DNA of 64,000 nucleotides from Spirosoma sordidisoli (GTDB lineage: Bacteria > Bacteroidota > Bacteroidia > Cytophagales > Spirosomataceae): assembly GCF_004138325.1 (NCBI RefSeq), contig NZ_SBLB01000001.1, positions 310,001 through 374,000 of the forward strand. Direction: 5' to 3'. Within the stretch, counting starts at the first letter, position 1. Each line of letters begins with the position of its first letter. Both the position numbers and the translations under genes were made by a program. A model generated the notes under the pieces. The model was not told the origin of the DNA and did not search any database. It saw only the letters and a list, made by a program, of their open reading frames with translations. Positions 37,984 to 47,643 of the stretch are shown here, piece by piece.

Positions 37984-39642
37984 ATGCATACAACCCTTCC
38001 CGTAACCAATCCATTTGTCATCGCTACGCTGCTGGCTCTGCTTGTCATGCTGGTGGTGCAGATGGGGCTGCTTTTCCGTAATAAATCGCTGCCTCCGGGC
38101 CGTAAGTGGCTCCGGGCGGGGCTGAATGGGCTGCTCTGGCTGCTGGCCGTGGCGTTCGTGCTGCAACCGACCTGGCCGTCTGCCCAACCGACTTCCCACG
38201 CTTTGCTGGTTGGTGACGACGTCCCCGGCGCCTTTGCCCAACACGTCAGGGATAGCCTGCACCTGAAAGCCAGCTTTACGAGCGCCCGCTTCAAACCCCG
38301 CTACGACTCGGTGACGCTGGTAGGCCAGGATTTTCCGACCGAAACGCTGACCAGCCTGAGCCAGGCGGCCCTGCGATGGGTGCCCTACAACGCCCCTGAT
38401 CAGGCGCGGGACCTCCACTGGAAGGCCGTTGTTGGTCAGGGCGAACTGCAGCGCATTACAGGGCGGATCAACTCATCGGGCAAACAGAGGCTGACGGTCC
38501 GGTACGGGAATCAAACGCTGGACAGCCTGATGCTCCCGGCAGGCGAAACTCCTTTTTCGCTCCGGTTTCCAGCCTTCGCCCGCGGTCGGTCGCGGGTCGA
38601 ACTGGTGCTGAAGGGTAATTCCATCGACAGTGTTCATTTTTTCAGCCGCCCGCTTAAGCCATTGCGGGTGCAGTTTTTGCAGGATAGTCCCGATTTCGAA
38701 AGTAAGACCCTGGCCGACTGGCTGGGACGGCACGGCCACTCGGTGCAGCTAACCGCTACCCTTTCCAAAAATATCAGCAGCGACGTACGGATCAACGCCA
38801 CCTCATCAACGGCTCCGGCCGACCTGATCGTTACCGACCCGTCTAACGCAGGTAGCGCAGCGGTTCGAAAAGCTGCGGCCGACGGGCGGGCGGTGCTGTT
38901 CATTAACCTGACTAACCCCGAAGCCGATTGCCGAACCATCAATCAGGCGCTGGGCAGCCGCTGGCAGGTTCGCCGGATCGCGACGGAGCCAACCGTACCG
39001 GTAAGCGATGGACTGACCGCCCTGCCCTACCGCTTTGCCGAGGCCGTGAATCAATCATCGGCAGCGGTGTATCCCGTGGCGGCACAACGCATCACAGCCC
39101 GGGGCGCATCGGCTCAGAGTCCGCCCGCCCGCGTGGCTGCAAGCCTGCTCAGCGACACATTTCCCCTGGCTCTCAGTGGCGACAGCCTGACCTACACCCG
39201 CATCTGGACGGCAATTCTGGCGCTGACCTACCCCACCAACGAAACCCAGCTCCAGGCCGATGCGCCCCTGATTCGGGGTATTGCCGAACCGGTTCAGCTC
39301 AACAATACGAGCCGACTGCTCAGCGCCCTGCTGGCAGGTCCCGATACGGTCCGGCTCGCGACGGCTCCGCTCAACAACCGCTCGGTACAGGGCGACTACA
39401 GGCCCACCGTGGCGGGCTGGCAGCCCGTTTCCGACTCACTGGCCCTATTTGTGCGCGAGCCGGTTCCCGGCGATCCGGTCGGCAGCCGGGCGCGGGTTCG
39501 TCAGCTCATGCTGGCTCATGCAGATTCGTCGGCGGGTGCGGGTGCAAATTCCCCGACCACCAGCGAAACCATTCCGAGTTGGGTATGGCTGGCGGCTTTT
39601 ATTCTGGTACTGGGCATTTTATGGGTCGAGCCGAAGCAATAA
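37984..39642 (+). CDS. Membrane protein of the MoxR operon, unknown
   Basis: 552 residues. Two N-terminal membrane helices (VIATLLALLVMLVVQMGLLF; GLNGLLWLLAVAFVLQP) and a C-terminal one (WVWLAAFILVLGILWV) border a large periplasmic region. That region includes a glutamine-amidotransferase-like part (ADLIVTDPSNAGS; GRAVLFINLTNPEADCRTIN), as in other Bat-associated proteins. It begins 44 bases after the previous gene, preceded by a leader segment (ACAACCTGGCTATTTT) almost the same as that before moxR. Confidence 0.65.
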   Translation: MHTTLPVTNPFVIATLLALLVMLVVQMGLLFRNKSLPPGRKWLRAGLNGLLWLLAVAFVLQPTWPSAQPTSHALLVGDDVPGAFAQHVRDSLHLKASFTSARFKPRYDSVTLVGQDFPTETLTSLSQAALRWVPYNAPDQARDLHWKAVVGQGELQRITGRINSSGKQRLTVRYGNQTLDSLMLPAGETPFSLRFPAFARGRSRVELVLKGNSIDSVHFFSRPLKPLRVQFLQDSPDFESKTLADWLGRHGHSVQLTATLSKNISSDVRINATSSTAPADLIVTDPSNAGSAAVRKAAADGRAVLFINLTNPEADCRTINQALGSRWQVRRIATEPTVPVSDGLTALPYRFAEAVNQSSAAVYPVAAQRITARGASAQSPPARVAASLLSDTFPLALSGDSLTYTRIWTAILALTYPTNETQLQADAPLIRGIAEPVQLNNTSRLLSALLAGPDTVRLATAPLNNRSVQGDYRPTVAGWQPVSDSLALFVREPVPGDPVGSRARVRQLMLAHADSSAGAGANSPTTSETIPSWVWLAAFILVLGILWVEPKQ

Positions 39643-39688
39643 CGGCACTTTATTTGCGGGCGTTAGCGTTGATTGCTACCCATACGTC

Positions 39689-40414
39689 ATGCGCTTCCTA
39701 TTTTTAGTTGTTATCGGCTGGCTGTATGCCGGGCTGGCGGCAGGCCAGGCTCCGGCCCTCGTAAAGACCCAACGGACGGAGTTTGTCATCAGGGCCGTTG
39801 ATGACAAGACCTCCGCCGAACTGCCCACCCAGTTCAGGATTGAGGCCCGGCGGGCCAAAAAGAAATGGGAGGGCACATCGAAGCCCCCCAGCGGGTTCAT
39901 GTTTATCCTGACCCGTACGGACACGCTGACGGTAATTGCCAAATCGCCGGGTTACCTGGAGGCCGAAGAGGTGATGGTGGTCACCTGCGATACCTGCCCG
40001 GATTATGCGTATACCATCCTGCTGGAGAAATATACCAGACCTGACAGCGTTTTCAGCAACCTGCGCGTGAACCAGGCGTTCCGGCTCGACAATATTTACT
40101 TTGACCAGGGTAGTTATATCCTGCGCCCTGAGTCGTATCCGCAGCTCGATAAATTGGTTAAAACCCTGGTCACTACGCCAAAACTGGTTATCGAAATTGT
40201 GGGCCATACCGACAACGTTGGCGACCGCCGACTCAACCAGGCCCTGTCGGAAAACCGGGTAAAAGTTATCCGCAGCTATCTCATTCGCAGTGGTATTGCC
40301 GAAGACAGACTTCGGATCAATGGCTACGGCGATGCCCGCCCGGCAGCCCCCAACGACTCGGAAGAAAATAAACGAAAGAACCGACGGGTCGAATTCGTTG
40401 TCTTAGCGTTATAA
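39689..40414 (+). CDS. OmpA-family outer membrane or peptidoglycan-binding protein
   Basis: 241 residues from the ATG at 39689. A signal peptide (MRFLFLVVIGWLYAGLAAGQ) precedes a beta-sandwich-like section and the OmpA domain: NIYFDQGSYILRPESYPQLD, VIEIVGHTDNVGDRRLNQAL and NGYGDARPAAPNDSEENKRKNRRVEF, with the Asp and Arg that bind diaminopimelate. It links the outer membrane to the cell wall. The long upstream frame is not used. Confidence 0.85.
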   Translation: MRFLFLVVIGWLYAGLAAGQAPALVKTQRTEFVIRAVDDKTSAELPTQFRIEARRAKKKWEGTSKPPSGFMFILTRTDTLTVIAKSPGYLEAEEVMVVTCDTCPDYAYTILLEKYTRPDSVFSNLRVNQAFRLDNIYFDQGSYILRPESYPQLDKLVKTLVTTPKLVIEIVGHTDNVGDRRLNQALSENRVKVIRSYLIRSGIAEDRLRINGYGDARPAAPNDSEENKRKNRRVEFVVLAL

Positions 40415-40432
40415 GCGCACTGATGACGTCTG

Positions 40433-41188
40433 ATGAGATACTTTGTTCAACCCGGCTCCATTGTCCGGCAGATCTGGGGCGATGCCGATGTAATTCTGCT
40501 GGTCTTTGCCGGCTCGGCCGCTGAGTTTGCCCTGAACCGGGCCGTAGACTGGCTGTTTTTTACCGGCAAACTCCCAGCCGACCCGATTGCCCGGTTGTTC
40601 TCGACCGTTCGCTACGCGCAGGAAATCGTGTTTGCGCCCGAGGCACAGGCCCGGCAGGCCATTGCCCGCATGGGCGCGATTCATGGGGGCGTGGAGAAGA
40701 AACGCGGCTATGAAATTCCCGACTGGGCCTACCGCAACGTACTGTATATGCTGATCGATTATTCGGAGCGGGCCTACCAGACGCTGCACCGTCCGCTGAC
40801 CGATGCCGAACGGGATGAACTCTACTCGACCTTCCGGGCAGTAGGCGCGGGCATGAACGTTCCGGACTTACCCGCTTCGTATGGCGACTGGAAAACCGAC
40901 CGGCTGGTTCACCTCAACCGCGACCTGACCCGCAGCGACTATACCGACCGGCTGTTTCAGCGCTACCGCGAGCAGCTGGGAAACTGGCGTTACGATCTGC
41001 TGCGACAGGTACAGGGCATGCTGGTGCCCGAACAGGTGCGGCAGCCGCTTGGTCTTCCCAAAAAGCCTGCCCTGATTCATTCCATCGGCCTGTATAAAGT
41101 CCTCAATACACTAGGGTTGCGATCGGCCGTACAACGAATTTTGCTGCCAACCGAGTATCTTGGCCAGATTCGAGGTTTAGACCGATAA
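40433..41188 (+). CDS. DUF2236 family oxygenase-like protein
   Basis: 251 residues. The opening PGSIVRQIWGDADVILLVFAG and the later RYAQEIVFAPEAQARQAIAR and WAYRNVLYMLIDYSERAY follow the DUF2236 family, which includes the ER-bound oxygenase MpaB and the haem-dependent latex clearing protein. Histidine and arginine residues in place for a haem ligand cannot be confirmed by eye. Substrate unknown. It starts 19 bases after the OmpA gene. Confidence 0.75.
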   Translation: MRYFVQPGSIVRQIWGDADVILLVFAGSAAEFALNRAVDWLFFTGKLPADPIARLFSTVRYAQEIVFAPEAQARQAIARMGAIHGGVEKKRGYEIPDWAYRNVLYMLIDYSERAYQTLHRPLTDAERDELYSTFRAVGAGMNVPDLPASYGDWKTDRLVHLNRDLTRSDYTDRLFQRYREQLGNWRYDLLRQVQGMLVPEQVRQPLGLPKKPALIHSIGLYKVLNTLGLRSAVQRILLPTEYLGQIRGLDR

Positions 41189-41215
41189 GCGGTCATTTTG
41201 CCAACACCCATCAAC

Positions 41216-42589
41216 ATGACTAATCCGATTACTACCTCGGTGTTCGATCTGTTCAAGGTCGGTCCGGGACCATCCAGTTCGCATACCATTGGGCCGATGA
41301 AAGCGGCCTTCGATTTTCGGCAGCGGATCAGCGCACTAGCCGGTCGGCCAGTGCCCGATGCTATTCATGTTCACCTCTACGGATCGCTCAGTGCCACCGG
41401 TAAAGGTCATGGTACCGACCGGGCCGTCGTGGCTGGCCTGCTCGGCTGGCAACCGGAAACCACCGATCCTGACGCGCTCCTGGCTTTACTGAAAGACCCG
41501 ACTACGCTGTATCCGGTACCCGTTGGCGACCAGCTGATTCTGGTGGGGCCGCAGCATATTCATTTTGAGCGAAAGCGGTACGACTCTCCCTTTGCCAATA
41601 CGATGGTGCTCCGACTGACGGCTGGCAGCGAGACGCTGGCCGAGGAAGAATATTATTCGGTGGGGGGCGGCTTCATCAGCCGCAAGGGTGAACCGGAAAT
41701 CAGCCCATCGACGGTTTCAGTCCCCTATCCGTACAGTACCATGACCGAGCTGAAGCAGCAGCTCACCCAGCATTCCCTATCGCTCGATGCGCTCCTGCTG
41801 GCTAACGAAATGGCCTTGACCAGCCGGAGCCGGACCGAGGTGAACCAGCGGCTCGACCAGTTGCTGGAATTCATGCACAAAGCCGTTCGGCGGGGGCTCC
41901 GTCACAAAGGCGTACTGCCCGGATCGATCCGGCTAAGCCGAAAAGCACCGGTGTTATACCAGCAGGCCAAAACGATGGCCAATGCTTCAGACAGTTTTCT
42001 GATTTTTCTGAACGCGTACTGCCTGGCCGCTTCTGAAGAAAACGCAGCCGGCGGCATTGTCGTCACCGCCCCTACCTCGGGGGCGTCGGGCGTTATTCCG
42101 GGCCTGACCTTTCTGGCCAAACACCATTTTCATTACGACCGGGCTACCCTCCGGGCCGGTATGCTGGCGGCTGCGGCCGTTGGTTTTCTGGTGAAACATA
42201 ATGCCAGCATTTCCGGTGCCGAGATGGGCTGTATGGGCGAGATCGGCACGGCTTCGGCAATGGGGGCGGCCTTCCTGACCCGATGCGCCCAGCCCAGCGG
42301 CAGCATCAGCGCTATTGAAGCAGCCGCCGAAATTGCCATTGAACACCACCTCGGCATGACCTGCGACCCCATTGGCGGCTATGTTCAGATCCCGTGTATC
42401 GAACGGAACGCCATGGGGGCCGTAAAAGCCTACAATGCGTACCTGCTGGCCACCTCGGGAGCCCCTTCGTCGCAGAAGATTTCGCTCGACGCCGTGATCA
42501 AGGTGATGAAAGCGACGGGCCGCGATATGTCGACGAAGTACAAGGAAACCTCCGAAGCTGGGCTGGCGCTGAGTGCTACGGAATGCTGA
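41216..42589 (+). CDS. sdaA: L-serine ammonia-lyase (iron-sulfur type)
   Basis: 457 residues from the ATG at 41216 (MTNPITTSVFDLFKVGPGPSSSHT); an upstream TTG is rejected. It is a single-chain serine dehydratase with the beta and alpha parts fused: SVFDLFKVGPGPSSSHTIGP at the start, TAPTSGASGVIPG in the middle, and cysteines in EMGCMGEIG, MTCDPIGG and IPCIERN that bind the 4Fe-4S cluster. It turns L-serine into pyruvate and ammonia. No operon partner is seen. Confidence 0.92.
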   Translation: MTNPITTSVFDLFKVGPGPSSSHTIGPMKAAFDFRQRISALAGRPVPDAIHVHLYGSLSATGKGHGTDRAVVAGLLGWQPETTDPDALLALLKDPTTLYPVPVGDQLILVGPQHIHFERKRYDSPFANTMVLRLTAGSETLAEEEYYSVGGGFISRKGEPEISPSTVSVPYPYSTMTELKQQLTQHSLSLDALLLANEMALTSRSRTEVNQRLDQLLEFMHKAVRRGLRHKGVLPGSIRLSRKAPVLYQQAKTMANASDSFLIFLNAYCLAASEENAAGGIVVTAPTSGASGVIPGLTFLAKHHFHYDRATLRAGMLAAAAVGFLVKHNASISGAEMGCMGEIGTASAMGAAFLTRCAQPSGSISAIEAAAEIAIEHHLGMTCDPIGGYVQIPCIERNAMGAVKAYNAYLLATSGAPSSQKISLDAVIKVMKATGRDMSTKYKETSEAGLALSATEC

Positions 42590-42674
42590 TCAACCCATGA
42601 TGATTCAAACAATACAGGGCTGTTCAGCTGTTTATGTATTGCGAATCACAATTCGTGGTAAATACTCAATGAAA

Positions 42675-42690
42675 GCGGGTTACTACCCGC
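42675..42690 (+). promoter_or_regulatory. Hairpin just before the exporter start codon
   Basis: GCGGGT (42675-42680) pairs with ACCCGC (42685-42690) around four bases; the ATG follows seven bases later at 42698. It would cover the ribosome-binding area and may affect translation. Confidence 0.4.
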
Positions 42691-42697
42691 CCAACGA

Positions 42698-43765
42698 ATG
42701 GCAACAATTTACACTCCCAAACAACAGCGGATCCTGCTCATTACGAGTCTGATCATTATTGCGGGCTTCATCATTGCCGGGCTGCGTGGCTACGCATCGG
42801 CCTTTCTGGGCGCCGGCATCCTATACGTAGTTTTTCGACCCTGGTTTACGGCGCTGGTCCACAAACGAAAATGGAACCGGCAGCTCGTTACGGCCATGCT
42901 GATCCTGTTTTCATTTGTGGTCATCATCATGCCGTTTCTGACCCTGAGCCTGATGCTGGTCGGCCGGATTCAGTACTACAGTCAGAACGCCGACGACATC
43001 CTGAACCTGATCCACAAAGGCGAAGAACTGACCGGATTCCGCATTACGAGTCCGCAGAACATCCGGCAGATCGTTCAGCAGGGCGCGGGTTATGTTAGTC
43101 GGCTGCTCCCATCGCTGGCGGGCGGGGCGCTTGATTTCATCGTCATCATCGGTCTGATGTTCTTCACGTTCTACTTCATGTTCGTACAGCAGGAAGCCTT
43201 TCAGACAGGCCTGCAGAAGTACCTGCCTTTCAAGCGCGACACCCAGCGCGAACTGGGCGAATCGCTCAAGAACAACGTGAATGCCAACGTATTGGGACAG
43301 GCACTGGTTAGTTTGGTGCAGGGGGTACTGACCGGACTGACGCTCTGGATCTTTGGCGTACCCGACGCACCCTTCTGGGGAACCGTAGCCTTTTTTATGG
43401 CCTTCATTCCGGTGCTGGGCACACCCCTGGTCTGGGGACCGGCCGGCCTTATCCAGCTCTCGCAGGGTAATACCGGTCAGGGTGTTGGCATTCTGGTGGT
43501 GGGCATCGTGGTCATCATCAACATCGACAACCTGCTCCGGATCGCACTGGCCAAACAAATGGGCGACATTCACCCGCTTGTCACTCTGGCTGGTATCGTA
43601 TTGGGCGTTCCTATTTTCGGGATCCTTGGTCTGGTCATTGGTCCCCTCCTGCTCTCGTACTTCATCGTGCTGATGCAGGTATTTGAACGCCAGAACCGTG
43701 ATCAGCGCGAAGAAGTGGCCGAAGACGAAGCCAAGGTGGAGAAGGTTGTCGAACGACGCGTATAA
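42698..43765 (+). CDS. AI-2E family transporter
   Basis: 355 residues with about eight membrane helices: ILLITSLIIIAGFIIAGLRG, ASAFLGAGILYVVFRPWF, AMLILFSFVVIIMPFLTLSL, then a soluble section, FIVIIGLMFFTFYFMFVQQ, and GVPDAPFWGTVAFFMAFIPV with the conserved IP.LG motif of the family. Members are permeases for various small molecules; AI-2 export was only shown for a few. The C-terminal 30 residues are acidic and charged. It stands alone and is followed by a strong terminator. Confidence 0.85.
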   Translation: MATIYTPKQQRILLITSLIIIAGFIIAGLRGYASAFLGAGILYVVFRPWFTALVHKRKWNRQLVTAMLILFSFVVIIMPFLTLSLMLVGRIQYYSQNADDILNLIHKGEELTGFRITSPQNIRQIVQQGAGYVSRLLPSLAGGALDFIVIIGLMFFTFYFMFVQQEAFQTGLQKYLPFKRDTQRELGESLKNNVNANVLGQALVSLVQGVLTGLTLWIFGVPDAPFWGTVAFFMAFIPVLGTPLVWGPAGLIQLSQGNTGQGVGILVVGIVVIINIDNLLRIALAKQMGDIHPLVTLAGIVLGVPIFGILGLVIGPLLLSYFIVLMQVFERQNRDQREEVAEDEAKVEKVVERRV

Positions 43766-43790
43766 GGCTAGTCGTTAGTACGTTATTCCT

Positions 43791-43847
43791 AAAAACCGCT
43801 CCCTTTCTATGGCATCTGTTGATGACCACAGAAAGGGAGCGGTTTTT
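43791..43847. terminator. Strong bidirectional terminator
   Basis: Bases 43791-43808 (A5 then CCGCTCCCTTTCT) are a perfect 18-bp inverse of 43830-43847 (ending in T5). It serves both the exporter gene and the convergent reductase-like gene, whose stop lies at 43849. Confidence 0.85.
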
Positions 43848-43848
43848 G

Positions 43849-44424
43849 TTATTGAGTGCGCTCGGGTACGTACTGCAGGAGCACGATGCCGCAATCGAAT
43901 GGAACGGTTTTTACCAGTTGTAGATTCCGTTTTCCATCGGCCTCGCCAAAGATGGGGAGTCCGCGTCCAATGGCCGCCGGGTTGATCAGCAAGTGCAGCT
44001 CATCGATCAATCCCTCCCGGATCAGTGACGAAACGAAGCTGGCTCCTCCGTATACAATGATATCCTGACCGGCCTGTGCTTTCAGGCGCCCGATCTCGTC
44101 GACAAGCGAACCAGTGGCTACCGTTGTATTCTCCCAGATCGACTGGCTGAGGGTTCTGGAGAAAACGACCTTGCGGGTCTGGGTGAATTTCTGCCCGGCT
44201 TCATAATCCGGATTGTCGGGATTAGCCGCCACAGAGGCCCAGTAGGGGATGAACCCTTCGGCCAGTTTTCGGCCCAGCACAATACAGTCTACGGGGTCAG
44301 TCAGTTCTTTTACATACTCCTTCAGGGCATCGTCCCAGTCGAAAGTCATCCAGTCCATTTCGCCGTTAGGACCGCCTATGTAGCCGTCGACGGTCATTTG
44401 AACCTGAAGCTTTAGTTTTCTCAT
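43849..44424 (-). CDS. Dihydrofolate reductase-like (RibD C-terminal) protein
   Basis: 191 residues. The start MRKLKLQVQMTVDGYIGGPN and the segments DCIVLGRKLAEGF, DIIVYGGASFVSSLIREGLI and DELHLLINPAAIGRG are typical of the RibD C-terminal/DHFR-like family. It probably binds NADPH and reduces a small molecule; true folate reduction is unlikely without a fol operon. Single gene, opposite to its left neighbour. Confidence 0.85.
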   Translation of the reverse strand: MRKLKLQVQMTVDGYIGGPNGEMDWMTFDWDDALKEYVKELTDPVDCIVLGRKLAEGFIPYWASVAANPDNPDYEAGQKFTQTRKVVFSRTLSQSIWENTTVATGSLVDEIGRLKAQAGQDIIVYGGASFVSSLIREGLIDELHLLINPAAIGRGLPIFGEADGKRNLQLVKTVPFDCGIVLLQYVPERTQ

Positions 44425-44578
44425 GTCGCTGTTTTTTCTACAAAAATAGTGTCGACAGCCACTACGGACGGGTTGTGTATGCGCCTTTGGAGCGGTGTTT
44501 TTGCGACATTACCAGCGTACCGGCCCGGGCCCTTATGGACCGGCCACGGTTTACCAATTCGGCTGATCATACGATCCC

Positions 44579-44619
44579 TAAAAAAGCCGCGGCCCTGACT
44601 ACAGATCAGAACCGCGGCT
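44579..44619 (-). terminator. Terminator of the PspC/GIN gene
   Basis: AGCCGCGG (44585-44592) and CCGCGGCT (44612-44619) form the stem; on the minus strand it is followed by a T6 run. It lies 20 bases after the stop of the 840-residue protein. The rest of 44425-44638 shows nothing. Confidence 0.8.
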
Positions 44620-44638
44620 ACTTTTATGTTTGAACCGA

Positions 44639-47161
44639 TTACTCGTTGTATCTGGTCACCTTACTGGCTCCCGACGTTTCGGAGTCCAGCGAACCGACCT
44701 GACCCAGGGTTGCATGGCTGGCTCCGCTGGCATCGATAGTAGCCTTGTCGATCTGCATGCTGGTGGCTTCGATTTTACTGGCTCCGCTCAGATCAGCTTC
44801 TACCTGGGTGGCCCGGCCCCGTAGCACAATGTTCGACGCCCCCGACAGATCGATGGTCAGGTTAGTGACATCTCCGTCAAAAACCGTACGGCAGGCTCCG
44901 CTCATACCAATGTTCAGCTTATTGTAGGCGCCGAAGCCGGTCAGGTTCGCCTTCGATGCGCCCGATAGTTTCAGCTCGTCAATCGAGGGCACGGTAATTG
45001 TCAGCCCTATGCGCTTCCGGTTGTTCCAGTCGAAGATACCCCGCCGATCGACCGACACGTCGAGGGTATTGCCACTGACCTTCACGCTGACATCTTCGAG
45101 ATCCTCTTCGCGGCCGTCGGCCACTACTTTATACGTATCGCCTTTGCGGAACCGCACCACGAAAGCCCCGCCCACGTCTACTTTCGAGAAATTGCTCACG
45201 TTGAACTGGCGGGTGTTGCTACCGATGTCGTCGAAATCGTCGCCCAGCTCGTTGGCTACGGCATTCTGTACGTCGTCGGTCAGGTCGGTTACGTCGTTGT
45301 CCTCATCGTTACCGTCGTAGCTGCGGTCTTTTTCGCGGGGGAAGTTGAGACAAACCAGTCCGTCGTTCTTGGTAAACTTCCAGACGCTGGCTTCCATCCG
45401 GTCAAGTTCTTTCCCCCCAAATTCATTCCGGATAAACAGGGCAAAGTCTTTGGACATACGGAACGGTTTCTCATAAGGCAGCATCACTTCCATATCCAGA
45501 TCCTGGGCCCGGAAGCGTGATTTGGGTTTCAGGGTGATGGCATTTTCAAACGCAATGACTGAATCGCGCACCGTATAGCGGTAGTCGATCTGGCGGGCAT
45601 TTTCCTGCGCATTGGCGCGGCTGCTGCCCTGTGCCCGAAAACGCTGTACGAGGCTGATCGCGGTGCCTTCGTAGCCTTTCAGCTCGATAGAGGGACGCCA
45701 GTTGTCCTCATCCATTTCGGTCAGGTCGAAGGTCGGGATGGCAGCCGCTACGGTCAGCGTCCTGGTTTCTTCGACGGTACCACTCCGCTGGAAACTGTTG
45801 ATCAGCGGACTAACGGTACCCAGCAGAATGACCAGGCTCACCAGATAAACCCCGCCCAGCGTCAGCGCGGTACGGCTGCTGATAATCGGCCGCGTAGTGA
45901 TGAGCATGATACCGAGTACTGCCACGGCGAAGGCCTGAATCATACCAACGGCGAAGGCCGCTACAATCATGGGCATCGTAATGTCGCCCCGCACAAATCC
46001 GATCGGAATATCACCGAACTCCGCGCCCGACTCAATACCGAAGGCGGCTCCCGTTACGGCCAGACAGGCAATCATCAGCGCGAACGCTACCACCAGACAG
46101 ATAATCCCGGCGAAGACCCGGATTACCGCCACGACGCCGTTCAGCAAGGGACCGAGTGCACTGCCAAGGCCCCCAATGATCGTGGCGATGGCCCGGAAAG
46201 GGAACAGCAGAATACGGGTCAGGGTACTTTCGTTATTCGGCGACTCGTTGATATTCAGGTTCTGCTTGATGCTCGACTCGATGTTCGAGAGTGTAATGGG
46301 CTGCCCCTGCATTTCCATCTTCTCGGTCAGCGTTTTGGCCGTTGGCGCTACCATCCACAGAACGACGTACAGCAGAAAGCCTACCCCGAAGAATACGATA
46401 CCCAGGACGAACAGCAGCCGTACTACCCCCGTGTCGATGCCGAAGTAAGCTGCGATACCCGACGCTACCCCGCCCAGTACTTTATCTTCGGGGTTCCGGT
46501 AAAACTTCTTCACCGTCTTGTCTTCTTCAATGGTCATCACGCCCGGCAGTGCAATCCACATCGCAATGTAGATGAACAGGGCGAAGCCCGATACGCTGGC
46601 TCCGGCCCCATCGCCAACCGGCGGCAGCGCCAGAAACAGGGTCAGAAAGATGAGCCGTATCCAGACTACGTCGATGTTGAAGTAGTGGGCCAGACCGGCG
46701 GCTACCCCGCCCAGGGTCTTCCGGCGCAGGTCGCGCACCAGTCGGCGGGGTTCACCATAAGCCTCGGCCGATGAGCCGCCGTAGGCAGACGATGAGCTTC
46801 CCCCAGCCATCGTGGCCGCGGCTCCGGGCGCTTTGGTACCACTGCTGAACGCCGAATTGCGCCCGCCGTTGGTAACCAGTACCTCTTCTTCTTCTACCGC
46901 TTCGAAGTCAGAAACCGTACCCATGGCCGCCACCAGTTCGTTGACGTCGTCGAGCGAAACCACCTGATTGCCGGTTGCTTTCAGCTTGGCCAGCAGCTTT
47001 TCCGCGATACGATTTTCGATGTCAGTTACAATCTCCTGGCTGTCTTCGTAGGTTGAGAAATACTGCTGAACCGACGTCAGGTAATTTCTCAGTTTATCAT
47101 AGCCATCCTCTTCGATGTGGAAGATGACACCACTGATGTTGATGCTGATTGTCTTTTTCAT
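44639..47161 (-). CDS. PspC-domain membrane protein with GIN (DUF2807) domain
   Basis: 840 residues. The N-terminus (1-90) is a small charged domain (SINISGVIFHIEEDGYDKLR). Two PspC domains follow (about 135-205, KTLGGVAAGLAHYFNIDVVW, and 220-280, KVLGGVASGIAAYFGIDTGV). Several membrane helices lie at 320-460. The C-terminal 190 residues are a DUF2807/GIN beta-helix (VGGAFVVRFRKGD and the repeated SGASK motif). PspC senses envelope stress in other bacteria; here it is probably a PadR-controlled membrane sensor. The operon partner is the PadR gene 48 bases upstream. Confidence 0.85.
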   Translation of the reverse strand: MKKTISINISGVIFHIEEDGYDKLRNYLTSVQQYFSTYEDSQEIVTDIENRIAEKLLAKLKATGNQVVSLDDVNELVAAMGTVSDFEAVEEEEVLVTNGGRNSAFSSGTKAPGAAATMAGGSSSSAYGGSSAEAYGEPRRLVRDLRRKTLGGVAAGLAHYFNIDVVWIRLIFLTLFLALPPVGDGAGASVSGFALFIYIAMWIALPGVMTIEEDKTVKKFYRNPEDKVLGGVASGIAAYFGIDTGVVRLLFVLGIVFFGVGFLLYVVLWMVAPTAKTLTEKMEMQGQPITLSNIESSIKQNLNINESPNNESTLTRILLFPFRAIATIIGGLGSALGPLLNGVVAVIRVFAGIICLVVAFALMIACLAVTGAAFGIESGAEFGDIPIGFVRGDITMPMIVAAFAVGMIQAFAVAVLGIMLITTRPIISSRTALTLGGVYLVSLVILLGTVSPLINSFQRSGTVEETRTLTVAAAIPTFDLTEMDEDNWRPSIELKGYEGTAISLVQRFRAQGSSRANAQENARQIDYRYTVRDSVIAFENAITLKPKSRFRAQDLDMEVMLPYEKPFRMSKDFALFIRNEFGGKELDRMEASVWKFTKNDGLVCLNFPREKDRSYDGNDEDNDVTDLTDDVQNAVANELGDDFDDIGSNTRQFNVSNFSKVDVGGAFVVRFRKGDTYKVVADGREEDLEDVSVKVSGNTLDVSVDRRGIFDWNNRKRIGLTITVPSIDELKLSGASKANLTGFGAYNKLNIGMSGACRTVFDGDVTNLTIDLSGASNIVLRGRATQVEADLSGASKIEATSMQIDKATIDASGASHATLGQVGSLDSETSGASKVTRYNE

Positions 47162-47209
47162 GGTCGTAACCCGGACTTCAGTCCGGTCCTTTTACTGGTT
47201 TAGGTCGGG

Positions 47210-47620
47210 TTAGTTGGTTGCAGAGGAAGGATTGACGGGATCGACGGATGCCGCAACGGGGGTGTTTCCATTAGCGGGCTTGCGGTGCTGGTCGGTCTTG
47301 CTTACGATAGAATGTACCGACTCGGATAACTCCTGCCAGGTGTCGTTCAGCGCGTCGAGCGAGTTACGACCCAGGTCGGTCAGGATATAATACTTACGGG
47401 GCGGTCCGGAGGTCGATTCTACCCATTTATAGTCGAGCAGGCCGGCATTTTTCAGACGGGTCAGCAGCGGGTAGAGCGTACCTTCCACCACCATGATTCG
47501 GGCGGAGGTTAGCTCGTCGAGCATATCGGAGGCATATACCTCGCCCCGCGATATGATGTGCAGAATGCAGAACTCCAATATTCCCTTGCGCATCTGCACC
47601 TGAGCATTTTCTATATTCAT
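47210..47620 (-). CDS. PadR-family transcriptional regulator
   Basis: 136 residues from the ATG at 47620 (MNIENAQVQMRKGILEFCIL); a longer frame lies upstream but without conserved residues. A winged helix is seen at VYASDMLDELTSARIMVVEGTLYPLLTRLKNAGLLDYKW with the wing PPRKYYILTDLG. PadR proteins are often paired with a PspC/GIN membrane protein in Bacteroidota and repress their own operon. The repeats in front (47644-47689) would be its operators. Confidence 0.9.
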   Translation of the reverse strand: MNIENAQVQMRKGILEFCILHIISRGEVYASDMLDELTSARIMVVEGTLYPLLTRLKNAGLLDYKWVESTSGPPRKYYILTDLGRNSLDALNDTWQELSESVHSIVSKTDQHRKPANGNTPVAASVDPVNPSSATN

Positions 47621-47643
47621 CGGTGTACGGGATTGCGTTAAAC

